Source: Ancylomarina sp. DW003 (GTDB lineage Bacteria; Bacteroidota; Bacteroidia; Bacteroidales; Marinifilaceae). From it: a stretch of DNA of 64,000 bases. The translations under genes and the position numbers were made by a program. The stretch lies in the NCBI RefSeq assembly GCF_029029505.1, contig NZ_JAKJSD010000013.1:1-64000 (forward strand). Reading direction: 5' to 3'. Below, piece after piece: positions 8,535-19,291 of the stretch. The notes under the pieces were generated by a model. The model saw only the letters and a list, made by a program, of their open reading frames with translations. It did no database searches and was not told where the DNA came from. The stretch's first letter is position 1. Every line of letters starts with the position of its first letter.

Positions 8535-9794
8535 CTAATCCAGAACGGTTAGTTTCACTTTGTCAATTCGAGTATTGGAAACTTCAATTACCTGAAGTCT
8601 AAACTCATCAATTCGGATAATCTCATTATTATTAGGAATACTTTCATGATTGAAGATGATAAAGCCATTCAGAGTTTCAAAATCATCAGATTCAGGAAGG
8701 TTCAGTTTGTATTTTTCATTCAAATAATCAATCTCTATTCTTCCGGAAAAGATAAACTCAGATTGACTTAACTGCTCCTCGACCAAGTCAATATTGTCAT
8801 GTTCATCTTCAATTTCACCGAAAATCTCTTCCATTATATCTTCAATGGTTACCATTCCAGATGTGCCTCCAAACTCATCAACCACTACTGCTACACTTTT
8901 CTGCTCTCGGGTAAACAAATTTAATAGTTTGTGAGCAGCCATTGTTTCCGGTACAATAATAACACGGCTTAAAGCCGCCTTTATACTCTGAGGATTTCTA
9001 AATAGAACCGAAGAGTGGACGTAACCAATAATATTATCGATAGATTCTTTATAAATCATGATTCTCGAATAGCCCGTTTCAATAAAACGCTGTGTCAGCA
9101 CATCAATTTCACCACCCATTTCCATGGCTTCAATCTCAGTTCTAGGCACAAAACACTCACGTAGCTTCACATTCGAAAAATCCAGAGCATTACGAAAAAG
9201 TTTCATGTTATGCTCATCTTCGTCTAAAACAGTTTGCCCTTCTTGCCCTTCCTGCACCAAATGATCCAAATCAACCTTTCCAAATGCATGCGATTCTTCC
9301 TCCTCGCTTATATCCGTATTCAATACACGACTTATAATATTCTTAGAGAACATCATAGTCACAACCGTAATTGGATAAAAAATCACATAAAAAAACATGA
9401 CTGGCACCGCAAATAGGTTCAAGGAGAAATTTGGATTTAGCCTAAAAAGTGTTTTGGGTAAAAACTCTGCAGTAAACAGAATTAAAAGCGTAGAAAATAA
9501 GGTCTGTATTGTCATTATCAACAACTCAGAATCGACCCAATTAGCAATACTTGGCTCTAGAATTTTAGCCATCATGATACCATAAACAACCAATGCAATA
9601 TTATTGCCAACTAACATGGTTGAAATATAATGACCAGGATGATTCGTAAAAATATTGATGATTCTTGAGGTCAAAGTATTTTTACTCTTATCAAGTTCCA
9701 TTCTTAGCTTGTTGGCAGCAACAAAAGCAATCTCCATGCCGGAGAAAAAAGCCGACAAAGCTAACATAGAAAGAATAATAAAGAGGTCGCTCAT
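8535..9794 (-). CDS. CNNM/CBS/CorC-HlyC family membrane protein
   Basis: 419 aa. Residues 1-~180 are the CNNM (DUF21) membrane domain with about four helices and the conserved FFSGMEIAFVAAN start. A tandem CBS pair spans ~205-325 (FVPRTEIEAM ... VVDEFGGTSGMVTIEDIMEEI), and the C-terminal ~85 residues are the CorC_HlyC transporter-associated domain. Family members move or sense Mg2+/Co2+; the hemolysin label is historical. GldE of gliding Bacteroidota has the same architecture, so that is an alternative name, but no other gld genes are present. Its ATG overlaps the stop of the upstream 68-aa gene by one base (TAATG), so they are translationally coupled. Confidence 0.88.
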   Translation of the reverse strand: MSDLFIILSMLALSAFFSGMEIAFVAANKLRMELDKSKNTLTSRIINIFTNHPGHYISTMLVGNNIALVVYGIMMAKILEPSIANWVDSELLIMTIQTLFSTLLILFTAEFLPKTLFRLNPNFSLNLFAVPVMFFYVIFYPITVVTMMFSKNIISRVLNTDISEEEESHAFGKVDLDHLVQEGQEGQTVLDEDEHNMKLFRNALDFSNVKLRECFVPRTEIEAMEMGGEIDVLTQRFIETGYSRIMIYKESIDNIIGYVHSSVLFRNPQSIKAALSRVIIVPETMAAHKLLNLFTREQKSVAVVVDEFGGTSGMVTIEDIMEEIFGEIEDEHDNIDLVEEQLSQSEFIFSGRIEIDYLNEKYKLNLPESDDFETLNGFIIFNHESIPNNNEIIRIDEFRLQVIEVSNTRIDKVKLTVLD

Positions 9795-10000
9795 TATTTT
9801 CTATCTTGGTTTATACCCTCTCTCGTTTTTCGTAAATATCGGCGAGAGCCATACATCAAACAGGCTAGCATTGCGATAACATACAACATGATATTCTCTT
9901 TGAATCCAATATTGTAAGTTCTAACAACAGCAAACAAGATGCTAAAAATGGCAACTAGTAACCAGATTATTTCTAAAAGATAAGGTAGTTTCTGCTTCAT
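9794..10000 (-). CDS. Small two-helix membrane protein of unknown function
   Basis: 68 aa with two predicted transmembrane helices (~8-27 and ~37-50) and a basic C-terminus (SRRYLRKTREG). It is the first gene of a two-gene unit with the CorC-type transporter and overlaps it by one base, which argues that it is a real gene. I do not recognise a named family. Confidence 0.75.
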   Translation of the reverse strand: MKQKLPYLLEIIWLLVAIFSILFAVVRTYNIGFKENIMLYVIAMLACLMYGSRRYLRKTREGINQDRK

Positions 10001-10090
10001 TTTCTAATTAGGCTTAAAAATCGTATTTATGTACGGCACTAAAGTACATTTAAAGATGGAGATTTTGAACAAGAATAAAAACCTATGAAC

Positions 10091-10127
10091 AAAAAAAAAT
10101 TACTTACATATATCTGTAAGTAATTTT
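10091..10127 (-). terminator. Terminator after lptC
   Basis: A 13-bp perfect stem (10096-10108 with 10115-10127, core ATTACTTACA) and a 6-nt loop, followed on the minus strand by a run of T (10091-10099). It ends the TPR-lptC transcript. Confidence 0.85.
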
Positions 10128-10148
10128 CACAAGTTGTATAATCAACTT

Positions 10149-10730
10149 TTATTTCTTCATGTTTTTGTCTTCGAGAAAAACTTCACCACTAACTTGACTT
10201 AGTGTTATTTGATTTAATTTATCATCAGCTCGAAAACTATTCCCCTCCAGCATCTGACCGTCTTTTTTAGTAATACGAACATATTGGTCAGAATAAATTT
10301 CCTTCTTTTCCTGATCCCAATACATCAACTCAGAATTAATGGTTTTACCATCGTCACTTACAGCGACAACATCGTTACGAAGTTCCCAAAGCTTATCCTT
10401 AACTAGATTTTTGGCGTAGTTCGATCTTATCGTCCATGCTTTTGTTCCATCATCATTAAAATAAACAACGTTTCCTCCCTTAGGAAACTCATTATATTCC
10501 TCTTCTTCATTCTTCACTTGCAAAAACTCAATTGCAAATGCCTTGTATTGAATTCGAGTTGAATCTGTAAAAACGAATTCTACATTTTCTCCATAAATTT
10601 CTGGACGGGTTTCTTTGGTTGTTAAGCTTTCAACCTCTTTGATGTTATTTTCACAAGACAAAAGCATTGTCGCCCCAACCAGGGCAACAATGCTTTTATA
10701 TATAAGTTCTATTTGAATCGTTTTTTTCAA
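10149..10730 (-). CDS. lptC: LPS export protein LptC (lipoprotein type)
   Basis: 193 aa. LptC is the bitopic inner-membrane part of the LptBFGC-A-DE machine that carries lipopolysaccharide across the periplasm. Here the N-terminus (residues ~12-26) is hydrophobic and ends in LLSCEN, a lipobox, as usual in Bacteroidota, in place of the uncleaved helix of E. coli. The rest is the OstA-like beta-jellyroll with FTDSTRIQYKAFAIEF near the start. The start codon appears to be TTG at 10730, four bases after the stop of the TPR gene; no in-frame ATG precedes the lipobox. Confidence 0.85.
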   Translation of the reverse strand: MKKTIQIELIYKSIVALVGATMLLSCENNIKEVESLTTKETRPEIYGENVEFVFTDSTRIQYKAFAIEFLQVKNEEEEYNEFPKGGNVVYFNDDGTKAWTIRSNYAKNLVKDKLWELRNDVVAVSDDGKTINSELMYWDQEKKEIYSDQYVRITKKDGQMLEGNSFRADDKLNQITLSQVSGEVFLEDKNMKK

Positions 10731-10734
10731 GCTA

Positions 10735-12066
10735 TTACTCGTTTAGTCTGATTTTAGTTGTTTCATTAATCCAACCACCAACTTTGTAAGATTCACCTTC
10801 TTTAAGACCTTGCATAAATGCTTCTTCTTTTCTAGGGAAATACTTTGAGTAAGTTTTGATCCACTTGTTTGCATCAACAGCACACTCAGGATCTACGCTC
10901 TTAGCTTTCTTGAATTTATCAACCGCAACCCAATATACAGCTTGCTTTTCGTATGCTTTACCTGGGAATGTTTTACTTGACGCAGCATAACATTTACCAA
11001 TTAAGATATAAGGCTGTCCCCAGTTTGGCATATTTTTAATAGCAGCTCTAGCATTCTTTCTTGCAGAAGTCAATTTAAAATTCATAAAATTGATACTTGC
11101 TAACTTAAAGTAAAGATCTGCCTTAATTTCAGCATCCTCTTCTAAATCAATTGACTTCTGAAGATACTCCTTACTTTTAGAAAATTGCTTTTTCTTGATA
11201 AACATTTTAGCCAAGTTGTGAGCTGCATCAGCACTAGGCTCAAGCTTATATTTCTGCTCTGCTACTTTTGCATATAAAGCACCATCTTCACACTCCTGAC
11301 GATTCAACATTTTCATGATCTTGTTGATCAAAACCATATCTTCAGGATTTGCTTCAAACTTAGGCGTGAAAATATTACTTAATGTTTCACAGTCAGCTAC
11401 ACCTGCAGCAAAGAAATCATTCTCTACATTAGCAATAGCACCTTTTACGTTATTAGCTTTCTTTGGATATTTTGCCATTCTAGCTTTTAAAAGATCCATA
11501 AATGCTAAATAATCGTTGATTAATAGCTCAGGTGCTAATTCACCAGCCATAACCAAAAGCTTACCAGCTTCCATCGTTTTATTAACAACAGCTTCCTCAG
11601 CATCAACACCACGCATTTCAATAGATTTCTGCATGATACCGTAAGCTTCTTTTACTGATGCCATATCCTTCTTCTTAAAAGTGAATAAGTCACCACCTTT
11701 ACGTCCCATGATCCATCCGGTAGGATACTTTCTATTTGTTCCAAAATATTTGATTCTTTGATCGTAAACCATCATCAATGTATCAACATATTTTTTGTCC
11801 TTAGTTGCATACAACATACCACGCATGATTTTCACACCATTTGTGTAAGTTGATCTTTGAAATTTAGGTGCATTATTAAAGACATATCTCCAACCAGGAA
11901 GAGCTTCTTTATAATTCTTTTGCTTTACCATCTCACCATAAAGAGAGGCACTCAAAATTGTTTTCGCACTATCTACTCCATACTTCGACTCCTTGGTCTG
12001 AGCATTTACTCCGAACATCGTCGATAGCATAAGGACAGCTGTTAGGATTGTAAGTCTAGTTTTCAT
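10735..12066 (-). CDS. Secreted tetratricopeptide-repeat protein
   Basis: 443 aa from the ATG at 12066; a longer frame would need a TTG nine bases upstream. Residues 1-23 form a signal peptide ending in GVNAQ. TPR-like helix pairs are clear at ~265-400 (SADAAHNLAKMFIKKKQF, then AEIKADLYFKLASINFMNF, then WGQPYILIGKCY). It lies 4 bp before lptC and so may belong to envelope assembly, but the function is unknown. The family is common in Bacteroidales. Confidence 0.82.
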   Translation of the reverse strand: MKTRLTILTAVLMLSTMFGVNAQTKESKYGVDSAKTILSASLYGEMVKQKNYKEALPGWRYVFNNAPKFQRSTYTNGVKIMRGMLYATKDKKYVDTLMMVYDQRIKYFGTNRKYPTGWIMGRKGGDLFTFKKKDMASVKEAYGIMQKSIEMRGVDAEEAVVNKTMEAGKLLVMAGELAPELLINDYLAFMDLLKARMAKYPKKANNVKGAIANVENDFFAAGVADCETLSNIFTPKFEANPEDMVLINKIMKMLNRQECEDGALYAKVAEQKYKLEPSADAAHNLAKMFIKKKQFSKSKEYLQKSIDLEEDAEIKADLYFKLASINFMNFKLTSARKNARAAIKNMPNWGQPYILIGKCYAASSKTFPGKAYEKQAVYWVAVDKFKKAKSVDPECAVDANKWIKTYSKYFPRKEEAFMQGLKEGESYKVGGWINETTKIRLNE

Positions 12067-12294
12067 GATACTCAATTTTATAATCTAGTTAGTTATTTGT
12101 GTCGATATAAGATCGTAATAATTTTAAATATAATTAATCTCAAGGCAAACCATATACCATTTTCAATATCTAATAGTTAAAAAAACTTAACGAAAGATAG
12201 TATAAGTATCAGCCCTTCGATCTTAAAAATTCTGACAAGTGCAAAACTATAAATAAAATAACAAGCAGCAAAACCTTGTCAAAGAATCTCAATA

Positions 12295-13023
12295 TTAGGA
12301 TTTATTATAATTAAGAATAGTCAACAATCCTCTCAACAACAAAGTCTTATCAGTCACAATTGAATCATCTAGCAACGAATGGACAAATTCTGAATCACCT
12401 CCCGTTAAGAATATTTTGGCCTTATGATGTTTTTCTTTGAGCTGATTAATATAGCCTTCTATTTCAAACAGAAGGCTATTTTGAACACCAGAGATGATTG
12501 CTTCTGACGTATTTTGACCTATTAAGTTAAATGAATCTGACTTATCCAGTAGTGGTAATTTTTTAGTAAATACATTTAGAGCTTTAAATCTCATGCTCAA
12601 GCCTGGAGATATAGTTCCTCCCAGATATTCATTTTTCAAGCTAACAAAATCAAAAGTTATAGCTGTTCCTGCATCAATAACCAATAAGTCTGTATTAGGC
12701 GAAATATCATTAGCTCCAACACAAGCTGCCAAACGATCGTACCCAAGAGTCTCTTTCGATTCATAAAGGTTATCCAATGGCGTAAGTGTATTCTGGTCGA
12801 AAAAAATAAGATGATTAAATCTGTTATCTAGCTCCTTTAGTAATTCTTCGGGTCTGCCCTGAACAGAAGAAACGATAACAGCATCCATAGAAGAATGTTT
12901 CTCCAACCATTCATCAATCAAAGCCAAGTCATGCTTATGCGAAACTTTGAACTCAAGCATTTCCTTATTCTGAAAAAAAGCATACTTGGTTTGTGTATTT
13001 CCTATGTCAATAATTAGATCCAT
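12295..13023 (-). CDS. coaX: Type III pantothenate kinase
   Basis: 242 aa, first step of coenzyme A synthesis (pantothenate to 4'-phosphopantothenate, ATP-dependent, K+-stimulated). The ASKHA-fold motifs of CoaX are visible: DIGNTQTKYAFF at 5-16, the catalytic DAGTAITFDFV near residues 116-126, GGTISPGLSMR near 135-145 and a final FLTGGDSE. It starts 8 bp after the mfd stop codon, so it is co-transcribed with mfd. Confidence 0.95.
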   Translation of the reverse strand: MDLIIDIGNTQTKYAFFQNKEMLEFKVSHKHDLALIDEWLEKHSSMDAVIVSSVQGRPEELLKELDNRFNHLIFFDQNTLTPLDNLYESKETLGYDRLAACVGANDISPNTDLLVIDAGTAITFDFVSLKNEYLGGTISPGLSMRFKALNVFTKKLPLLDKSDSFNLIGQNTSEAIISGVQNSLLFEIEGYINQLKEKHHKAKIFLTGGDSEFVHSLLDDSIVTDKTLLLRGLLTILNYNKS

Positions 13024-13030
13024 ATCTATG

Positions 13031-16000
13031 CTACAAAGTTACAGGTTCTGAAAATTTTGCCAAAATCTCACTTGCATGTTTAATACTCGTTACATTTTCA
13101 AAGCTCAAACTTAATCGGTGCTTAGCCTCTTTCATTTTACATGGCAAAGCTTGCGATTGTACAAATGCCAATACTTTCGAAAATTGTGGTGATTGATAAT
13201 AAGCAGATTGATGATCGTTTACAAAATAAAGAACCATCTTCTTAGATTTAAGAATCAGTTTTTCAATACCCAAATCAAGTGCAAACCATCTTAATTGAAC
13301 CACATTAAGTAATTCAATAGATGCTTCCGGGATTTCACCAAATCGATCTTTAAGTTGGCTTGCGAAAACATCTATTTCCTCTTCCTTTTGAATATTATCT
13401 AGTTCTCGGTACAAACGAATACGTTCTGAAATACTCTCAATATATGATTCAGGGAACAGAATCTCCAAATCAGTATCAATCTGACAATCCGTAATGAATC
13501 GCTTAATTTCTATTTCCTCTTGTGCTTTTTCTTCGGCAAACACATCTTTAAACTCAGTTTCCTTAAGTTCTAAGATCGCTTCATTTAAAATTCTCTGATA
13601 GGTTTCATATCCTATATCAGAAATAAAACCACTTTGTTCTCCTCCTAATAAATTACCTGCACCACGAATATCTAAATCCTGCATGGCAATATTAAAGCCA
13701 GATCCTAGTTCTGAAAAACTCTCGATAGCGTTTAAACGCTGTCGGGCCTCTTGAGTCATCGACTCCATTGGTGGTGTTAGAAGATAACAAAAGGCTTTCT
13801 TGTTGGAACGGCCAACACGCCCACGTAACTGATGCAGCTCACTTAAACCAAAATTCTGCCCATTGTTTATAATAATGGTATTTGCATTTGGAATATCAAG
13901 CCCCGACTCGATAATTGTTGTCGCAATTAAAACATCGTAATCACCCCGAATAAATTCAAGCATAATCTTCTCAAGCTTCGGCCCATCCATTTGTCCATGT
14001 GCCACAATGGTAGAAATACCCGGTACAGCACGATGAAGCATGGCTTCTACTTCGTGAATATTCTGAACTCTATTGTGAATAAAGAAAACCTGACCATTTC
14101 TCTCAACCTCGTAAGTTATAGCTTCACGAATAATATCTTCATTAAAATTATGAATTTCGGTAGCAATTGGGTAACGGTTTGGTGGTGGCGTATTAATAAT
14201 AGATAAATCGCGTGCCCCCATCAATGAGAATTGAAGTGTACGAGGAATTGGTGTTGCAGTTAGGGTCAATGTATCTACATTCACTTTCATCTGCTTTAGT
14301 TTTTCTTTCACAGATACACCAAACTTTTGTTCCTCATCAACGATTAAAAGTCCCAAATCTTTAAACTGAATATCCTTTCCAATTATTCGATGTGTTCCTA
14401 TTAGTATATCAACTTTACCAGCTTTCAGATTCTTTAAGGTCTCCTTTTGATCCTTTGGCTTTCGCATTCGCGAGATATAATCAATCGTACATGGAAAATC
14501 CTTCAATCGGTCTGAAAAAGTTTTAAAATGTTGGAAAGCCAATATGGTTGTAGGAACCAGAATTGCAACTTGCTTATCATCGGCCACAGCCTTAAATGCA
14601 GCACGTATAGCTATCTCGGTTTTCCCAAATCCTACATCACCACAAACCAATCTATCCATTGGGATAGCAGATTCCATACCTTCTTTCACCGATTTAGTCG
14701 CTTTTACCTGATCCGGTGTGTCTTCGTATATAAAGGATGCCTCTAGCTCCTGCTGCATGAAACTGTCAGGGCTAAATTGGAATCCTCGTTCGGCTTTACG
14801 TTTTGAGTAGAGCAAAATAAGATCCTTAGCTATATCCTTAATCTTAGACTTGGTTTTATCCTTTAGTTTTTGCCAAGCACCAGTACCAAGTTTATATATT
14901 TTAGGTGCAGATCCGTCTTTCCCTTTATACTTTGATATTTTATGCAATGAGTGCAAACTCACAAAAAGAATATCGTCATCTTTATAAACCAAACGAATAA
15001 CTTCCTGCGATTTTCCATTGGTTTCAATTCTTTGCAATCCTCCAAAACGACCAATACCATGATCGGAATGCACAATAAAATCTCCAGGATGAAGCCTATT
15101 TATTTCCTTTAAGGTGACTGTTTCTTTCGCTTTATGAACCGTCGCATTCTTTAGTTTAAATTTATGATGCCGGTCAAAAATTTGATGATCGGTATAACAA
15201 GCTATTCTAAGATCCGAATCGGAGAAACCTTGATGCAAGGTTCGATTAACATCGGTAAAAATAACTTCTATCCCCTTATCCTCAAAGATGCTCTGAATAC
15301 GTTCTATCTGTTTGGGATTATCGGAGAAAATATAATTATCGAAGGCCTTTGCATTATTATTCATCAATTCCTGACCGAGCAAATCAAAATTTTTATTGAA
15401 AGCTGGCTGAGGGCTTTGATTGAATTGAATAATGTTTTCAGCAGGAAAGTAAAATTTCTGTCCAAATTCCAAGCCTTTAAATCCATTAATTTGGTCGATA
15501 AAATCAGGCCCTTGAATTAAGTAATCGTTAGCTGCAATTCTATCCTCTCCAAATTCGATATAGGCTTTTTTCTCTGTTGTCTTTTCAAATATCGAATCGA
15601 TTCTATCGGCTATAAATGTTACATTTTTTATCCAGCAAATAGAATTTTCAGGCAAAAACTTAAAGAAAGAAATTCTAGCCTCATCATTTATATTCTCCTG
15701 AATATTTGGAATAATATCAACCGTATTCATTTTCTCTTTCGAGAGTTGATTTTCGATATCAAACAAACGAATAGAATCGACTTCTTCTCCAAAAAAATCA
15801 ATACGATATGGGTATTCATCTGAAAATGAAAAGATATCGACAATGGAACCACGAATGGAATATTGCCCTGGTCCAACAACAAAATCTGCTCTTTCAAATT
15901 TATAATCGACTAATACTTCCTCGATAAACTCGGGAGATAACTTTTCACCTACTTTTATCTTAAGTGTATTTTCTTCCAGTTGATTTTGGCTAATCACTTT

Positions 16001-16390
16001 CTCGGCAATAGCCTCTGGAAAAGTAACAATATAGCTTGGGTTTTGATTAGAAAGTAATCGGTTCAAAACCTCGGCACGTAATATGATATTGGAATTATCT
16101 GTTGTTTCGTATTGGGCAGATCGCTTAAAGGATGAAGGAAAATACAAAACCTGTTTGTCATCCAACAAAGTGCAGAGGTCATTATAAAAATAAGCCGCCT
16201 CTTCTTTATCATTTAAAACAAAAACCTGGGCACTACTCTCATTGGGTAAGGATGCTGCCAACACAGCCAAAGCCGAACCTTGTAGCCCTTTGATATGAAC
16301 CTTTGTTTGAGATTCTTGTTCTAAAAATTTCTGAATGCTATAACGAGCGGGATGCTCATTAAATAGTTTGATAATCTGATCTAATTCCAA
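13031..16390 (-). CDS. mfd: Transcription-repair coupling factor
   Basis: 1119 aa. Mfd removes stalled RNA polymerase at DNA lesions and recruits UvrA. Visible parts: UvrB-like N-terminal region (1-~350), CarD-like RNAP-interaction domain beginning near residue 431 (GDFIVHSDHGIGRFGG), Walker A in GDVGFGKTEIA near 581, the DEEQ box (LLIVDEEQKFGV), the RecG-like motif VI LRGRVGRS, and the C-terminal TRCF regulatory domain. The start is a TTG at 16390, since no ATG lies at the conserved N-terminus. Confidence 0.96.
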   Translation of the reverse strand: MELDQIIKLFNEHPARYSIQKFLEQESQTKVHIKGLQGSALAVLAASLPNESSAQVFVLNDKEEAAYFYNDLCTLLDDKQVLYFPSSFKRSAQYETTDNSNIILRAEVLNRLLSNQNPSYIVTFPEAIAEKVISQNQLEENTLKIKVGEKLSPEFIEEVLVDYKFERADFVVGPGQYSIRGSIVDIFSFSDEYPYRIDFFGEEVDSIRLFDIENQLSKEKMNTVDIIPNIQENINDEARISFFKFLPENSICWIKNVTFIADRIDSIFEKTTEKKAYIEFGEDRIAANDYLIQGPDFIDQINGFKGLEFGQKFYFPAENIIQFNQSPQPAFNKNFDLLGQELMNNNAKAFDNYIFSDNPKQIERIQSIFEDKGIEVIFTDVNRTLHQGFSDSDLRIACYTDHQIFDRHHKFKLKNATVHKAKETVTLKEINRLHPGDFIVHSDHGIGRFGGLQRIETNGKSQEVIRLVYKDDDILFVSLHSLHKISKYKGKDGSAPKIYKLGTGAWQKLKDKTKSKIKDIAKDLILLYSKRKAERGFQFSPDSFMQQELEASFIYEDTPDQVKATKSVKEGMESAIPMDRLVCGDVGFGKTEIAIRAAFKAVADDKQVAILVPTTILAFQHFKTFSDRLKDFPCTIDYISRMRKPKDQKETLKNLKAGKVDILIGTHRIIGKDIQFKDLGLLIVDEEQKFGVSVKEKLKQMKVNVDTLTLTATPIPRTLQFSLMGARDLSIINTPPPNRYPIATEIHNFNEDIIREAITYEVERNGQVFFIHNRVQNIHEVEAMLHRAVPGISTIVAHGQMDGPKLEKIMLEFIRGDYDVLIATTIIESGLDIPNANTIIINNGQNFGLSELHQLRGRVGRSNKKAFCYLLTPPMESMTQEARQRLNAIESFSELGSGFNIAMQDLDIRGAGNLLGGEQSGFISDIGYETYQRILNEAILELKETEFKDVFAEEKAQEEIEIKRFITDCQIDTDLEILFPESYIESISERIRLYRELDNIQKEEEIDVFASQLKDRFGEIPEASIELLNVVQLRWFALDLGIEKLILKSKKMVLYFVNDHQSAYYQSPQFSKVLAFVQSQALPCKMKEAKHRLSLSFENVTSIKHASEILAKFSEPVTL

Positions 16391-16493
16391 TGTATCTCCT
16401 TTTTTATAATGCTCACAAATTTAGGGAAATTGTTTGGGAATAGATAATTGAACAGAATTATAGAGGTTTTCAAAACCTGAGGTAAGCCAGACA

Positions 16494-16526
16494 AAACAAA
16501 AAAAGCAGAACTGAAATCAGTTCTGC
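16494..16526 (-). terminator. Terminator after fbp
   Basis: A perfect stem of at least 10 bp (AGCAGAACTGA with TCAGTTCTGCT, 16504-16526), followed on the minus strand by TTTTTTTGTTTT. It lies about 24 bp beyond the fbp stop codon. Confidence 0.85.
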
Positions 16527-16549
16527 TCATAATATTTTCGAAGATTTAC

Positions 16550-17572
16550 TTAAACCTTACTATAGAAATCTAAAAAATCCTCAGCTTTCTTTACCATAGC
16601 CGATGAACCTGTGTAAAAAGGAACACGTTGATGAATTGAATCCGGCTTAATTTTCAGAATACGCTCAACACCATTTGTTGCCAAACCTCCGGCTTGTTCT
16701 GCAATAAAGGCAACAGGGTTACATTCGTAAAGTAAGCGTAATTTACCATTACTATTTTTACTGGTATTAGGGTAAATAAAAATACCGCCCTTTAACAAGT
16801 TTCTATGAAAATCAGCTACTAAGGATCCAATATAACGCGATGTGTAAGGACGACTCGTCTTTGAATCTTTCTCCTGACAATACTTGATAAACTTCTTCAC
16901 ACCCTCTGGGAAGTTGATATAGTTTCCTTCATTAATGGAATAAATATTTCCATTCTTTGGTGTCTTAATATTAGGATGTGACAAGCAGAATTCTCCAATT
17001 GAAGGATCCAGAGTAAATCCATTTACACCATTACCTGTAGAATACACAAGCATAGTCGAAGATCCATAAATCACATAGCCTGCAGCAACTTGTTTTGTTC
17101 CTTCCTGCAAAAAATCTTCTTTGGTTGGTAATTCTCCTTTTTTACTTACACGATGATAAATTGAGAAGATTGTTCCAATAGAAACATTCACATCAATATT
17201 CGAAGAACCGTCAAGTGGATCCATACAAAAAACATACTTTGCATTACGTCCCATTTCATCATCAAAAATGATCATATCTTCCTGCTCTTCCGAGGCTATT
17301 GCGGCACATTCACCACTTGCTCTAAGTGCATCTATGAAATGCGTATCTGCAAAAATATCTAGCTTTTGTTGATCTTCCCCTTGTACATTTTGATCTCCAT
17401 GAGCTCCTAAAACATCAACTAAGCCTGCTTTATTAACAGCACGATTTACAATTTTAGAAGCAATGCCAATGTGATGTAGCATACGAGATAATTCACCCGA
17501 GGCATTTGGGTATTCAGCTTGACGCTGAATTATGAACTGGTTCAGTGTTTGAACGTTATTCTGTTCAGTCAT
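16550..17572 (-). CDS. fbp: Class I fructose-1,6-bisphosphatase
   Basis: 340 aa gluconeogenic phosphatase. The metal-binding motif [17 protein letters not shown] and the upstream EEQED acidic cluster are both present. The [15 protein letters not shown] segment near the C-terminus is typical of class I enzymes. Length is normal for the family. Transcribed divergently from the aspartate kinase gene and closed by its own terminator. Confidence 0.96.
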   Translation of the reverse strand: MTEQNNVQTLNQFIIQRQAEYPNASGELSRMLHHIGIASKIVNRAVNKAGLVDVLGAHGDQNVQGEDQQKLDIFADTHFIDALRASGECAAIASEEQEDMIIFDDEMGRNAKYVFCMDPLDGSSNIDVNVSIGTIFSIYHRVSKKGELPTKEDFLQEGTKQVAAGYVIYGSSTMLVYSTGNGVNGFTLDPSIGEFCLSHPNIKTPKNGNIYSINEGNYINFPEGVKKFIKYCQEKDSKTSRPYTSRYIGSLVADFHRNLLKGGIFIYPNTSKNSNGKLRLLYECNPVAFIAEQAGGLATNGVERILKIKPDSIHQRVPFYTGSSAMVKKAEDFLDFYSKV

Positions 17573-17780
17573 TTTTTTTGGCTTTTGGTTTGGTCTTGTT
17601 TGGTGCCATAAAGTTAATTTTTTTTATTGAACCTCCTAAAGCTTATTTCAAACGTGTGCGACGAAGATTTTAGTTAAAAAAATACAACGATCGTTTTTCA
17701 ATCAGCTTTATTTACTACTTTCATATAACGATAATCTTATGATTTATCGGTTCAATGATTTTAGATAAAAAACGATAAGA

Positions 17781-19046
17781 ATGGATGTTTTTAAATTCGG
17801 GGGAGCCTCGGTAAACTCTGCTGAAGGTGTTCGTAATTTTTGTAAGATTGCTCAATCTTATAGAAGCGAAAGCTTAATTGTTGTTTCTGCGATGGGTAAA
17901 ACCACCAATGCGCTCGAACAAATTGTAGACAATTTCTTTCACAAAAAGACTGATTTGGTTCAACAACAGTTCGTGGATATAAAGACTTATCATTTTGGGA
18001 TCATTAATGAATTATTTTCGAAGAATGATTCAGCTTCAGTCGATAAGATCAATAGACTATTTGATAACCTAAATGTTTATCTTGAGAAATCTGCATCTCT
18101 TAATTATGAATTTGAGTACGATCAGATTGTAGCCTATGGTGAATTGATTTCTACAACAATTCTTTCAGAATATTTACGCAATAAAGGCGTGAAAAATCAA
18201 TGGGTCGATATCAGAAGATATTTAAAAACCAATGATACATTTGGTGAGGCTAAGGTCGATTGGGAACTTTCGAGACAGTTACTACCAACCGCTTTTACTT
18301 TCCAAGATACTTTCATTTATATCACACAAGGTTTTATTGGAGGTACAAGTTCTAATCTTACGACCACACTTGGTCGCGAAGGTTCTGACTACACAGCGGC
18401 AATTCTTGCTAATGTTTTAGATGCCCAAGAAGTTTCAATCCTTAAGGATGTGCCTGGTGTGATGAATGCTGACCCTAAGTGGTTGCCAGATGCGAAACAG
18501 TTAAAGCGAATTTCATATCAGGAAGCTATTGAACTTGCTTTCTTTGGAGCAAAGGTGATTCATCCCAAAACCATACAGCCAATTCGCGAAAAAAACATTC
18601 CAATGTTTGTTCGTTCTTTCATCAATTTCCACGAACAAGGAACCATGGTGAGTACAGCTGCAATTGAAAAAAGCGTGAAGACGCCAATTTTTATTCAGAA
18701 AAAGGACCAACGCTTAATTTCAATTCGACCTAAAGACTATTCCTTCATTATAGAAGAAAACCTGGGTCCAATCTTCTCGATGATTGCTAAACATCGTCTA
18801 AAGGTTAATTTAACTCAAAATTCAGCCATTAGTTTTTCACTATGCGTTGATAACAGCAAGAATATCGATCAATTAATTGAAGCTCTAAAAGAAGATTATG
18901 AAGTGAGATATAACGAAAATCTGGAGCTCATTACCATTCGTCATTACGATGATGAATCAATTAATCAAATGACAGAAGGACGCAGCATTCTCTTAGAACA
19001 GAAGAGTAGAGATACGGCTCAGTACGTTTTGGAATGCAAGGTATAA
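17781..19046 (+). CDS. lysC: Aspartate kinase (monofunctional)
   Basis: 421 aa, phosphorylates aspartate at the entry to lysine (and so m-DAP), threonine and methionine synthesis. The N-terminal kinase motif is KFGGASV (Thr of the usual KFGGTSV replaced by Ala). LGREGSDYTAAILA and LKDVPGVMNADPK follow at ~195-235. The C-terminal ~120 residues match ACT-type regulatory domains, but they are weakly conserved, so feedback control may be altered. m-DAP from this pathway is the substrate of MurE encoded at 55344-56801. lysC is a best-fit symbol. Confidence 0.9.
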   Translation: MDVFKFGGASVNSAEGVRNFCKIAQSYRSESLIVVSAMGKTTNALEQIVDNFFHKKTDLVQQQFVDIKTYHFGIINELFSKNDSASVDKINRLFDNLNVYLEKSASLNYEFEYDQIVAYGELISTTILSEYLRNKGVKNQWVDIRRYLKTNDTFGEAKVDWELSRQLLPTAFTFQDTFIYITQGFIGGTSSNLTTTLGREGSDYTAAILANVLDAQEVSILKDVPGVMNADPKWLPDAKQLKRISYQEAIELAFFGAKVIHPKTIQPIREKNIPMFVRSFINFHEQGTMVSTAAIEKSVKTPIFIQKKDQRLISIRPKDYSFIIEENLGPIFSMIAKHRLKVNLTQNSAISFSLCVDNSKNIDQLIEALKEDYEVRYNENLELITIRHYDDESINQMTEGRSILLEQKSRDTAQYVLECKV

Positions 19047-19254
19047 AAAGGTTAATTTTCAAATATAGAACCACAGATGATACCTCTTGCTATCTATCGA
19101 GGCTTTCAAAAATTCTAATCAAGATAAAATTAGCTCCGCTGTTACGCGATTATATCGCCTTCCTTTGTATTCAAATTGAAACCAAACGATAGGACCGTGT
19201 GCTACTCTTGTGTGAAAAAAACAATAGAAAAAGAATCGAATGATAATATTAAAC

Positions 19255-19262
19255 TACTTTTG
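19255..19262 (+). promoter_or_regulatory. -7 promoter box before the 110-aa gene
   Basis: TACTTTTG is a full match to TAnnTTTG and lies 29 bp before the ATG. No clear TTG is found at the -33 distance, so the promoter may be weak or need an activator. Confidence 0.4.
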
Positions 19263-19291
19263 ACTCATTATTTTAATATATACCAAAGAGT